The notes under the pieces were generated by a model, which was given only the letters and a program-made list of their open reading frames with translations, had not been told where the DNA came from and made no database searches. The position numbers and the translations under genes are program-made. Shown here one piece after another: positions 25,745-32,201 of a stretch of DNA of 32,201 nucleotides (within the stretch, counting starts at the first letter, position 1; each line of letters starts with the position of its first letter). The stretch lies in NCBI GenBank assembly GCA_002877985.1, contig PNIK01000091.1:1-32201 (forward strand), read 5' to 3'. The stretch comes from Thermodesulfobacterium geofontis. GTDB lineage: Bacteria > Desulfobacterota > Thermodesulfobacteria > Thermodesulfobacteriales > Thermodesulfobacteriaceae.

Positions 25745-26773
25745 ATGGAATTAATACTCTTGATTCTCTCTCTTGGAATAATATTAATTTGTGCAGAACT
25801 TTTTACTAATGGAGTTGAGGCTTTGGGAGAAAGGCTATCTTTATCACAAGCAGTTGTTGGAAGTATTTTAGCAGCTGTAGGAACTGCACTTCCTGAAACT
25901 ATAATTCCTCTTGTTGCTATCTTTTTGTATAAAGGAGAAAGTGGAGCAAATATTGGAGTGGGAGCTATTTTAGGAGCTCCTTTCATGCTCACCACCATGG
26001 GACTATTTTTAGTAGGTTTGGGGGTTTTTATCAGTTATTTATTAAAAAAGAGAGAGAAACTGGAAATCTATTTAGAGCCTCAAACTTTTATAAGAGATTT
26101 TAGATTTTTTCTTTTAAGTTATTCCTTAGCAATTATTATTCCGTTAATTTTTCCTAATACCCGTGTTCTTCATTATTTTATTGCTCTGTTGCTGTTTTTA
26201 AATTATATAGTTTATCTGCTTTTTACTTTTCGAGCTGATAGTTTAGAGATTGAATCTTCAAAGGAATTATATTTTGCTAGATTATTAAAATTAGATAATG
26301 TTAATCCTCAAAAAAGATTTATCCCTGTTTTTCTCTCTATTTTTCAAATAGTTTTTGCTCTTTTAATTATGATAAAGGGTGCTCATATTTTTGTAGAGAA
26401 TTTGGAAATACTTGCTAAAGAATTAGGAATGGATCCTTTGCTTTTTTCTTTACTTTTAGCTCCTATAGCTACAGAACTTCCTGAAAAAAGTAACAGTTTA
26501 CTTTGGACTCTAAGAAAAAAAGATATTCTTGCTCTCGGAAATATGACTGGAGCAATGGTATTCCAATCGACCTTTCCTGTAAGTATAGGGCTTTTTTTTA
26601 CTACTTGGGAAATTAAGGGATTAGCTTTAATTTCTGCATTAATTGCGCTTTTTTTAGCCACCTTTTATCTTCTTTTTCTAAAAATTTTTAAAAAACTCCC
26701 TGTGTATCTTTTATTACTTTCTGGTTGTGCCTATTTAGTTTATATCTATTTTGTTATAAAAACAATTTCTTAA
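25745..26773 (+). CDS. Na+/Ca2+ exchanger-family (CaCA) antiporter
   Basis: A 342-residue membrane protein with about ten helices and the two inverted alpha-repeats of the CaCA superfamily. The first is SQAVVGSILAAVGTALPETI (about 38-57) with GANIGVGAILGAPFML. The second is LLLAPIATELPEKSNSLLW with LGNMTGAMVFQSTFPVSIG. The acidic E in each repeat (ALPE, ELPE), the usual ion ligand, is present. It should exchange Ca2+ (or another divalent ion) against Na+ or H+ across the inner membrane. It lacks the large regulatory loop of eukaryotic exchangers. The direction and exact ions are not predictable. It is 2 bases ahead of folC. Confidence 0.9.
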   Translation: MELILLILSLGIILICAELFTNGVEALGERLSLSQAVVGSILAAVGTALPETIIPLVAIFLYKGESGANIGVGAILGAPFMLTTMGLFLVGLGVFISYLLKKREKLEIYLEPQTFIRDFRFFLLSYSLAIIIPLIFPNTRVLHYFIALLLFLNYIVYLLFTFRADSLEIESSKELYFARLLKLDNVNPQKRFIPVFLSIFQIVFALLIMIKGAHIFVENLEILAKELGMDPLLFSLLLAPIATELPEKSNSLLWTLRKKDILALGNMTGAMVFQSTFPVSIGLFFTTWEIKGLALISALIALFLATFYLLFLKIFKKLPVYLLLLSGCAYLVYIYFVIKTIS

Positions 26774-26775
26774 AA

Positions 26776-28047
26776 ATGGAAAAAAATTATTTAAATTGGC
26801 TTAACAGTCATCAGTTTTACGGAATAAAACCAGGCTTAAAAAGAATTAAGGAAATCCTTAAAAGGCTCGGCAATCCTCACAGATACATAAAAACTATCCA
26901 CATTGCTGGAACTAACGGAAAAGGTTCTACTGCTTCTATTTTAAGTGAAATTCTTTTAGAACACGGATTTAAAGTAGGACTTTATACTTCTCCTCATCTC
27001 ATTCAGTTAAATGAAAGATTTAAAATTAATGGAAAGAAAATAGAGAATGAAAGATTAAATGAATATTTAAAATACATTAAAAAAAATATTAAAGATTATC
27101 CAGCAACTTATTTTGAAATTACAACTGCCCTTGCTTTTTTATACTTTTATGAAGAAAAAGTAGATATTGGAGTTATTGAATGTGGAATGGGGGGAAGACT
27201 TGATGCAACAAATATCATAAATCCTGAGGTTTCTATAATTACAAGTATAGGATGGGATCATACCAAATATCTGGGAAATACACTTGAAAAGATTGCTCAT
27301 GAAAAGGCAGGAATAATTAAAAGAGAAACTCCTTGTGTTTTGGGAGACCTTTCAGAAAATCTAATCCCTATATTTCAAAAAAAAGCAGAAATTTTAAAAG
27401 CACCTCTTTTTATAGTGGGAAAAGATTTCTATATAGAGTTTAATAAAAAAAATAATTGGAATTATGTGGGAGATCATAAATTCGAAGATTTAAATTTGAA
27501 TCTCAAGGGCTATTATCAAGGAAACAATCTTTCCTGTGCCCTTAAAGCTTTAGAAATTCTTGAAAGAAAGGAATTCTTAAAAATCACTGAAGAAAAACTT
27601 AGAAAAGCTTTAGGTCAAGTTAAGGTCTCAGGTCGTTATGAATTTTTAAATATAAAAGGTAAAACTATTTTAATTGATACTGCCCACAATTTAGATGGTT
27701 TTATTGCTCTTAAATCTTCTCTTTTAAAAGATAATTTTAAAGATTTTTTGCTAATCCTTGGAATAACCAATGAGGAAGGAGATAAGCCTTTTGTTAAAAT
27801 GATTGAAATCCTACTTCCTTTAGCAAAAAAAATTTATCTCTGCGAATTTAATTCTCCAAGAAAAATAGTTTCTATAAGAGAATGGAAGAAAAGTTTAGAA
27901 AAATTCCCAACAATTCTTAATAAAATAGAATTTGTAGAAAATTGTGAAAGAGCTGTTAAAATGGGTTTAGAAAGTGATTTCGAAAAGATATTAGTTACTG
28001 GATCTATTTATTTTGTAGGTGAGTATCTTAAAAATTTAAAGTTTTGA
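26776..28047 (+). CDS. folC: Folylpolyglutamate / dihydrofolate synthase
   Basis: A 423-residue Mur-ligase-family enzyme that adds glutamate to folates (and, in bifunctional members, to dihydropteroate). The P-loop is AGTNGKGSTAS near 42-52. Other blocks are GLYTSPHLIQLNERFKINGK, FEITTALAFLYF, GVIECGMGGRLDATNII, ITSIGWDHTKYLG, EKAGIIKRETP, KVSGRYEF and DTAHNLDG. The ATG at 26776, 2 bases after the antiporter stop, starts the conserved NYLNWLNSHQFYGIKPGL block; an in-frame start at 26725 would only extend into the antiporter gene. Whether it also has dihydrofolate synthase activity cannot be read here. Confidence 0.95.
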   Translation: MEKNYLNWLNSHQFYGIKPGLKRIKEILKRLGNPHRYIKTIHIAGTNGKGSTASILSEILLEHGFKVGLYTSPHLIQLNERFKINGKKIENERLNEYLKYIKKNIKDYPATYFEITTALAFLYFYEEKVDIGVIECGMGGRLDATNIINPEVSIITSIGWDHTKYLGNTLEKIAHEKAGIIKRETPCVLGDLSENLIPIFQKKAEILKAPLFIVGKDFYIEFNKKNNWNYVGDHKFEDLNLNLKGYYQGNNLSCALKALEILERKEFLKITEEKLRKALGQVKVSGRYEFLNIKGKTILIDTAHNLDGFIALKSSLLKDNFKDFLLILGITNEEGDKPFVKMIEILLPLAKKIYLCEFNSPRKIVSIREWKKSLEKFPTILNKIEFVENCERAVKMGLESDFEKILVTGSIYFVGEYLKNLKF

Positions 28048-28059
28048 AAAAATTTAAAA

Positions 28060-28555
28060 ATGTTAAAAGAAAAAATACCAAGAATTAACTGAACTATTAC
28101 TCAAAGAAATTAAAGAATTTTATAAAGATCGACTTGTATCTGTAGTTCTTTTTGGTTCTGTTGCCAGAAAAACTCAAAGATTTGATTCAGATATAGATAT
28201 TCTTCTTGTGATAAAAGATCTTCCAAGAGGTCGATTAAATAGAGTTTTAGAATTTTTATGCAAATTGAAGAAAAAATAGAAAATTATTTAAAAAAATTTA
28301 GAAAATTTGGGCATATATATCCATATTTCTCCTGTTTTAAAAACACCGGAAGAAGTAAAAAGGGGAAGTCCTCTATTTTTAGATTTAGTGGAAGATGCTA
28401 AAATTCTTTATGATAAAGAGAATTTTTTTAAAAATAAATTAGAAGAAATTAAAGAAAAATTAAAGAAATGGGGAGCTAAACGTTATTGGCTGGGGAATGC
28501 ATGGTATTGGATTTTAAAACCTGATATAAAGCCTGGAGAAAGTATTGAATTATGA
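28060..28555 (+). pseudogene. Frameshifted MNT-type nucleotidyltransferase (MntA-like)
   Basis: Three frames together rebuild a small nucleotidyltransferase. A start (MLKEK) at 28060 shifts near 28070-28075 into KYQELTELLLKEIKEFYKD, then VVLFGSVARKTQRFDSDID, which holds an intact GSx10DxD catalytic motif. A shift near 28256 leads to QIEEKIENYLKK, and a third near 28290-28300 to ENLGIYIHISPVLKTPEEV, EDAKILYDKENFF and the end GESIEL at 28555. Several breaks lie in A/T runs. The intact family adds AMP to, or otherwise neutralises, a HEPN partner; here the HEPN gene overlaps the stop by 4 bases (ATGA). As written it cannot give a full protein, though the last third (from a TTG at 28307) is open. 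Confidence 0.75.
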
Positions 28556-28960
28556 CTTTTGAAGATTTAGCTAAAAGCTATATAAAAAAAGCTAAAGTTA
28601 GACTTGAAATGTTAGAATTCTTATATAAAAAGGAAGCTTATTCGATGTAATAAGAGAAGCTCAAGAAGCTGTTGAATTAGCTACAAAGGCTATGCTTAGA
28701 CAAAGAGGAATTGAGCCTCCAAAATATCATGATGTAAGTTCTCTATTTTTTTATCATAAAGATAAATTTCTTGAATTTACAGAAGAAGAAATTAAAAAAT
28801 TACAAAAATTTCAAAATTTTTAAGAAAAGAAAGAGAACTTTCCTTTTATGGAGATATAGATTTTATTCCTACTGAAGAATATACAGCAGAAGAGGCAAAT
28901 ATTGCCATTGAAGGAGCTAAATTTATAATTTCCCTTGCTGAAAAAATTATTAAAATTTAA
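28552..28960 (+). pseudogene. Frameshifted HEPN-domain protein, partner of the MNT gene
   Basis: The reading begins MTFEDLAKSYIKKAKVRLEM and LEFLYKKEAYS. It breaks near 28640 and resumes as DVIREAQEAVELATKAMLRQ, then GIEPPKYHDVSSLFF and FTEEEIKKLQKF. It breaks again near 28815-28822 and ends KERELSFYGDIDFIP, TAEEANIAIEGAKF, ISLAEKIIKI at 28960. This is the HEPN (PF05168-like) layout, with the common GIExPKxHDV block. A classic Rx4-6H ribonuclease motif is not evident; R and H are separated by seven residues (RGIEPPKYH). Together with the upstream gene it was a typical HEPN/MNT toxin-antitoxin-like pair, now inactive as read. Its stop codon overlaps the convergent topA stop. Confidence 0.72.
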
Positions 28961-29166
28961 CTTTTCTCTAAATAATTTTTCAAAATTTCATAATTAAAAC
29001 TTACAATTTCTTGATAGGTTTTTTTGTTTTCAGCTATTTCTTCCAGATCTCCTTCCATTTGGGAAGTAAATTTATAATCTAAAAATTTGGGAAATCTTTT
29101 TGCCAAAAATTCACAAACTTCTTTCCCAAGCTCTGTAGGTTTTAAATAGCTCTTTTCTTTTATCAC
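28957..29166 (-). CDS. C-terminal fragment of DNA topoisomerase I (split from topA by frame change)
   Basis: A 69-residue frame beginning at GTG (29164-29166), directly overlapping the TGA of the upstream topA frame in the sequence GTGA. It encodes IKEKSYLKPTELGKEVCEFL and DYKFTSQMEGDLEEIAENKK, the normal continuation of bacterial topoisomerase I after the GIGRPSTYATLLDII block. No zinc-finger cysteines follow; the protein would end at NYLEKS. It is either part of one topA gene whose frame is broken (mutation, programmed shift or sequence error), or a separately reinitiated polypeptide coupled through the GTGA overlap. Confidence 0.7.
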   Translation of the reverse strand: MIKEKSYLKPTELGKEVCEFLAKRFPKFLDYKFTSQMEGDLEEIAENKKTYQEIVSFNYEILKNYLEKS

Positions 29167-30587
29167 ATATTTTCTTTTATAATATCAAGTAAAGTGGCAT
29201 AGGTAGATGGTCTTCCAATACCCATAGATTCAAGCTTTTTGATTAAAGTTGAAGAAGTATATCTGGAAGGTGGTTCAGTAATATGTTCTTTAATTCTCCA
29301 TTCGGAAACTTCAAAAGTTTCTTTTATCCTTAAATCTACAAATTCATTCTCTTCTTCTTGGTTTCTAAATATTTTTAAAAATCCCTCAAAAATAAGTTTT
29401 CTGTAAGTACTTTTGAAAATATAATCTTTTTCCAAATTTTTGTGAGTAAAAATATAGGTTCTTAGAAGATATTCTGCAGGAACCATCTGACTTGCTATAA
29501 AAAAAGACCTTATAAGTTTATAAAGTTTTTTCTCAGGCTCAGAAAGAGGAACATCTTCTCTATAAATATCCGTTGGTCTTATACATTCATGCGCATCTTG
29601 AACAAATCTATTCTTTTTGATATTTATTTTTTGGGCTACAAATTTCCTCCCAAAATATAACTCTATAAACTCTTTGGCCAATTTTTTAGCGTATTCACTC
29701 ACTCTTACAGAATCAGTCCTCATATAGGTAATATACCCATTTTCATAAAGCCTCTGAGCATAATACATAGTCTGCTTTGGCTCATATCCCAAAAACTTTT
29801 GAGATATTTCAATCAAAGTGGTTGTTTTCAGAGGCAAAGGAGGATTTTTCTTTTCAATCCTTTCTTCTATCTTTTCGAGAGTTATAAAGTCCTTTGAAAG
29901 CTTTTCTTTAAAAAATTTTATCAACTTTTCTTTATTTTTTGTCTTATAAAGTTTATTTTTATAATAAAGCCCAGCTGAAATTTCTGTGTAATCTTTTTTT
30001 AATTTAATTTCCAAGGAATAACTTTTTTCAGGAACAAAATTTTCTATTTCTCTTTCCCTTTCTACAATAAGTCTTAAAGCCACACTTTGAACCCTTCCAG
30101 CTGAAAGGCTTTTTTTAAAGTTCTTCGAGAGTTGTGGTGAAATTAAATAACCTATAAGTCTATCTAAAACTCTTCTTGTAAGCCAGGATTGATAAAGGTA
30201 TGGATTTATTTCTCTTAGATTAGAAAGTGCTTTTTTTAAGCCATTCTCAGTAATTTCTATTAAATCAAGTCTTTTAAATTTGAGTTCAGGTTTAATTTTA
30301 GAAAGGTATTCATAAAAATGATAAGCAATAGCTTCTCCTTCTCTGTCAGGATCTGTAGCAAGATATACTTCTTTTACTTGAGAACCTATTTTTTTTATCT
30401 CTGAAAGAACTTTTCTTTTATTTGAAAGCCACTCCAAGGTTGGTTTAAAAGTATTTAAATCAATACCCAATTTAACCTTTGGAAGATCTCTTATATGTCC
30501 AAAGGTAGCTCTAAAAATAAAACCTTCTTTAAGAAATTTTTGTAGAGTTTTAATTTTAGTAGGTGACTCTACCACAAAAAGTATCAT
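29163..30587 (-). CDS. topA: DNA topoisomerase I, type IA (frame ends early)
   Basis: A 474-residue type IA topoisomerase that relaxes negative supercoils. The TOPRIM domain has E7 (VESPTKIKTL) and DPDREGE (D79, D81, E83). The catalytic tyrosine is Y288 in GYITYMRTDSVRVSE. SLSAGRVQSVALRLIVERERE and the C-terminal core block SMGIGRPSTYATLLDII are intact. The frame stops (TGA, 29163-29165) just after the latter, where the family normally continues with a Y-V/K-LxPTELG segment; that segment is found in the shifted frame immediately downstream. It would therefore be a near-complete core lacking about 70 residues plus any zinc ribbons. All catalytic residues are in this part. It is transcribed alone, divergent from the gene at 30726. 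Confidence 0.93.
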   Translation of the reverse strand: MILFVVESPTKIKTLQKFLKEGFIFRATFGHIRDLPKVKLGIDLNTFKPTLEWLSNKRKVLSEIKKIGSQVKEVYLATDPDREGEAIAYHFYEYLSKIKPELKFKRLDLIEITENGLKKALSNLREINPYLYQSWLTRRVLDRLIGYLISPQLSKNFKKSLSAGRVQSVALRLIVEREREIENFVPEKSYSLEIKLKKDYTEISAGLYYKNKLYKTKNKEKLIKFFKEKLSKDFITLEKIEERIEKKNPPLPLKTTTLIEISQKFLGYEPKQTMYYAQRLYENGYITYMRTDSVRVSEYAKKLAKEFIELYFGRKFVAQKINIKKNRFVQDAHECIRPTDIYREDVPLSEPEKKLYKLIRSFFIASQMVPAEYLLRTYIFTHKNLEKDYIFKSTYRKLIFEGFLKIFRNQEEENEFVDLRIKETFEVSEWRIKEHITEPPSRYTSSTLIKKLESMGIGRPSTYATLLDIIKENM

Positions 30588-30725
30588 AATTTTTAATTAT
30601 AACATTTTTTTCAAAGATCTTCTAATCAATGTATGCGTGGTTTATAAATCTTGACAAAGATTGCTTTATAAAAGTTTTGTGATATTTTATAAACACTTTC
30701 AAAAATTCCTCTGGGAGGGGTCTTT

Positions 30726-31079
30726 ATGGAAGAAAAAAACACTGAAGAAACAAGAGAGCTTCCTAAGTTAGAAAAAAAGCTTGAAAAGATGACTATTAAG
30801 GAATTAAGAGAAATTGCACTTCAGATTCCTGAAATAAGTGGTGTTCATGGAATGAACAAAGAAGAATTAATATCAGCCTTAAAGAAGGTTTATGGTATTA
30901 AAGAAGAGCCGAAAAGGGTTGGAGAATCTATGAGAGAACTTAAGGCTAAGATAAGGAAATTTAAAGCCCTTGCTGAGGAGGCTAAAAAAAATAAAGAATG
31001 GAAAAAATATGAGAGATATAGAAGGCTAGCAAGTAAATTTAAAAAACGCACCAGAAAATTAGCTAAAGGTATTGCTTAA
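30726..31079 (+). CDS. Small Rho-N/SAP-like basic protein
   Basis: A 117-residue protein. Residues about 18-58 (LEKMTIKELREIALQI, GVHGMNKEELISALKKVYGI) resemble the Rho termination factor N-terminal / SAP-like helical domain that binds nucleic acid. The remainder (about 62-117) is a Lys/Arg-rich, helical segment (RELKAKIRKFKALAEEAKK, then KYERYRRLASKFKKRTRKLA) that could wrap RNA or DNA. It has no ATPase domain, so it is not Rho itself. A good GGAGG Shine-Dalgarno (30714-30718) fixes the ATG. A TTGACA at 30651-30656 lies upstream without a matching -10. It precedes purC by 6 bases. Function is unknown. Confidence 0.7.
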   Translation: MEEKNTEETRELPKLEKKLEKMTIKELREIALQIPEISGVHGMNKEELISALKKVYGIKEEPKRVGESMRELKAKIRKFKALAEEAKKNKEWKKYERYRRLASKFKKRTRKLAKGIA

Positions 31080-31085
31080 AAATCT

Positions 31086-31973
31086 ATGAAAGATGCCCTT
31101 TACCAAACAGATATTAAAGAAGTTCCACTTTTAAAAAGGGGAAAAGTAAGAGATATTTATGATCTTGGAGATAGCCTTCTTATTGTGGCTACAGATAGAA
31201 TTTCTGCTTTTGATGTAGTTTTACCAACCCCTATTCCAAATAAAGGTAAAATACTCACTCTCATGACACTTTTCTGGCTTGATTTTTTAAAAGATATTGT
31301 AGAGAATCATTTAATTACAGCTTATGTAGAAGAATATCCAAATATTCTCAAACCCTATAAAGAAATCCTTCATCAAAGAAGTATGATTGTAAAAAAAGCT
31401 AAAGTCATTCCAGTTGAATGTATTGTAAGAGGTTACATTACTGGTTCTGCAATGAAAGATTATCAAAAAACTGGTAAAGTTTGCGGAATTAAATTACCTC
31501 AAGGCTTAAGAGAAGCTGATAAATTCCCAGAACCTATTTTTACACCTTCAACTAAAGCTGAAGAAGGACATGATATTAATATAACTTTTGAAGAAATGAT
31601 AAATCTTGTAGGAAAAGAAACTGCAGAAATTTTGAAAGAACTTTCTTTAAAGCTTTATATTAAAGCCTCAAACTATGCTGAATCAAAGGGTATAATTATT
31701 GCAGACACAAAGTTTGAATTTGGCTTTTATGAAAGAAAAATAATTTTAATTGATGAGGTTTTAACTCCAGATTCCTCACGTTTCTGGCCAAAAGATGAGT
31801 ATGAACCTGGAAGACCTCAAAAAAGTTTCGATAAACAATTTATAAGAGATTGGCTAAAATCAATTTCTTGGAAAGACAACACTCCTCCTCCACCTATTCC
31901 ACCAGAGATAGTAGAAAAAACGAGGGGAAAATACCTCGAAGCTTTATATAGGCTTACTGGAAAAACTTTGTAA
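31086..31973 (+). CDS. purC: SAICAR synthase (phosphoribosylaminoimidazole-succinocarboxamide synthase)
   Basis: A 295-residue ATP-dependent ligase joining aspartate to CAIR in purine biosynthesis. Family blocks: RGKVRDIYDLGDSLLIVATD (about 18-37), SAFDVVLPTPIPNKGKILT, VECIVRGYITGSAMKDYQKTG, FTPSTKAEEGHDINITFEE, IIADTKFEFG, LIDEVLTPDSSRFWP and KSFDKQFIRDWL near the C-terminus. This is the longer (about 295 residue) bacterial/yeast-like form rather than the roughly 235-residue E. coli form. The ATG is 6 bases after the small basic protein gene, and a ParB-domain gene starts 2 bases after its stop, so it is embedded in an operon. Confidence 0.96.
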   Translation: MKDALYQTDIKEVPLLKRGKVRDIYDLGDSLLIVATDRISAFDVVLPTPIPNKGKILTLMTLFWLDFLKDIVENHLITAYVEEYPNILKPYKEILHQRSMIVKKAKVIPVECIVRGYITGSAMKDYQKTGKVCGIKLPQGLREADKFPEPIFTPSTKAEEGHDINITFEEMINLVGKETAEILKELSLKLYIKASNYAESKGIIIADTKFEFGFYERKIILIDEVLTPDSSRFWPKDEYEPGRPQKSFDKQFIRDWLKSISWKDNTPPPPIPPEIVEKTRGKYLEALYRLTGKTL

Positions 31974-31975
31974 AA

Positions 31976-32201
31976 GTGAATTTTGAATATACCTTTGTCT
32001 ATATTGAAAATATAGAGCTTCAGGATAGAACCTACATTTTTTCATATCCAAAGAGAAATAAAATTTTAAAAGAAAGTATAAAATCGATAGGGCTTCTTCA
32101 ACCACCTATCCTTTTCTTAAAAAAAGAAAATCTAAAATTCCAAATTATCTGTGGAGAAGGGAGAATCCTTGCTTGCTATGAACTTAATATTAGTGAAATA
32201 C
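31976..32201 (+). CDS. ParB/Spo0J-type N-terminal domain protein (partial, runs off the window)
   Basis: An open frame from GTG (31976), 2 bases after the purC stop, to the window edge (75 codons). It reads FEYTFVYIENIELQDRTYIF, then LKESIKSIGLLQPPILFLKK and FQIICGEGRILACYEL. SIKSIGLLQPPILF and the GEGRILAC block (usual GxRRxxA position) are the hallmarks of the ParB-like nuclease/CTPase N-terminal domain. The second basic residue of the GERR box is replaced (GEGRI). The helix-turn-helix and C-terminal parts lie outside the window, so chromosome partition versus another ParB-domain role cannot be decided. Confidence 0.72.
   Translation, partial: MNFEYTFVYIENIELQDRTYIFSYPKRNKILKESIKSIGLLQPPILFLKKENLKFQIICGEGRILACYELNISEI

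Noticed and set aside
26725-26775. A longer start for folC
   Set aside because: It would overlap the antiporter gene and adds a Cys/Phe-rich stretch unlike FolC; the ATG at 26776 starts the conserved region.

Overview
This is an AT-rich window, and everything in it points to a Gram-negative, anaerobic, probably thermophilic bacterium. The best match is a sulfate reducer or related lineage of the Thermodesulfobacterium type. The evidence is a class III tetraheme cytochrome c3 beside a giant multiheme cytochrome, CMP-KDO synthetase and a TolC channel (so an outer membrane with LPS), an archaemetzincin-type protease, a BCAM0308-family protein, and the low-GC, tightly packed gene style. The taxon is inferred from gene content, not measured.

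Layout. (1) 9-3776, minus strand: a three-gene electron-transfer operon, transcribed as a 25-heme membrane-anchored cytochrome with an embedded EF-hand, then a b561-type membrane cytochrome b, then periplasmic cytochrome c3. Together they look like a route between the membrane quinone pool and the periplasmic c-type network. (2) 3965-6400: a divergent pair, an archaemetzincin-like protease (minus) and a CHASE4-type sensor diguanylate cyclase (plus). (3) 6405-7596: tRNA-Pro(UGG), then two gene wrecks, an IS481-like transposase that has lost its catalytic core and a DUF1566 (Lcl C-terminal-like) gene with several stops and frameshifts. (4) 7597-10540, minus: kdsB, a MEMO-family gene and gltX, closely packed.

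(5) 10674-18714, plus: the classic translation cluster infB, DUF503/ylxP, rbfA, nrnA, truB, running on into a flippase-like membrane protein, a MarC protein and an APC amino-acid permease. (6) 18719-24324, plus: an export operon with a clear promoter and a perfect 12-bp palindromic operator, encoding a TolC channel, a lipoprotein-like MacA/HlyD adaptor, a MacB-type ATPase and two separate MacB/FtsX permeases. (7) 24368-28047, plus: a BCAM0308-family zinc-binding protein (Shine-Dalgarno inside a hairpin), a tandem universal stress protein, a Na+/Ca2+ exchanger-family antiporter and folC.

(8) 28060-30587: a decayed MNT nucleotidyltransferase/HEPN pair (plus) meets topA (minus) tail to tail. topA is itself split near its C-terminus by a frameshift, so six reading-frame breaks fall inside about 1.1 kb. 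(9) 30726-32201, plus: a small Rho-N/SAP-like basic protein, purC, and the start of a ParB-domain gene cut by the window edge.

Most of the window is ordinary chromosomal core. The parts that merit attention are the 25-heme/EF-hand cytochrome complex, the operator-controlled two-permease exporter, the SD-masking hairpin, and the frame-broken topA beside the dead MNT/HEPN pair. I found no CRISPR array, rRNA or prophage.
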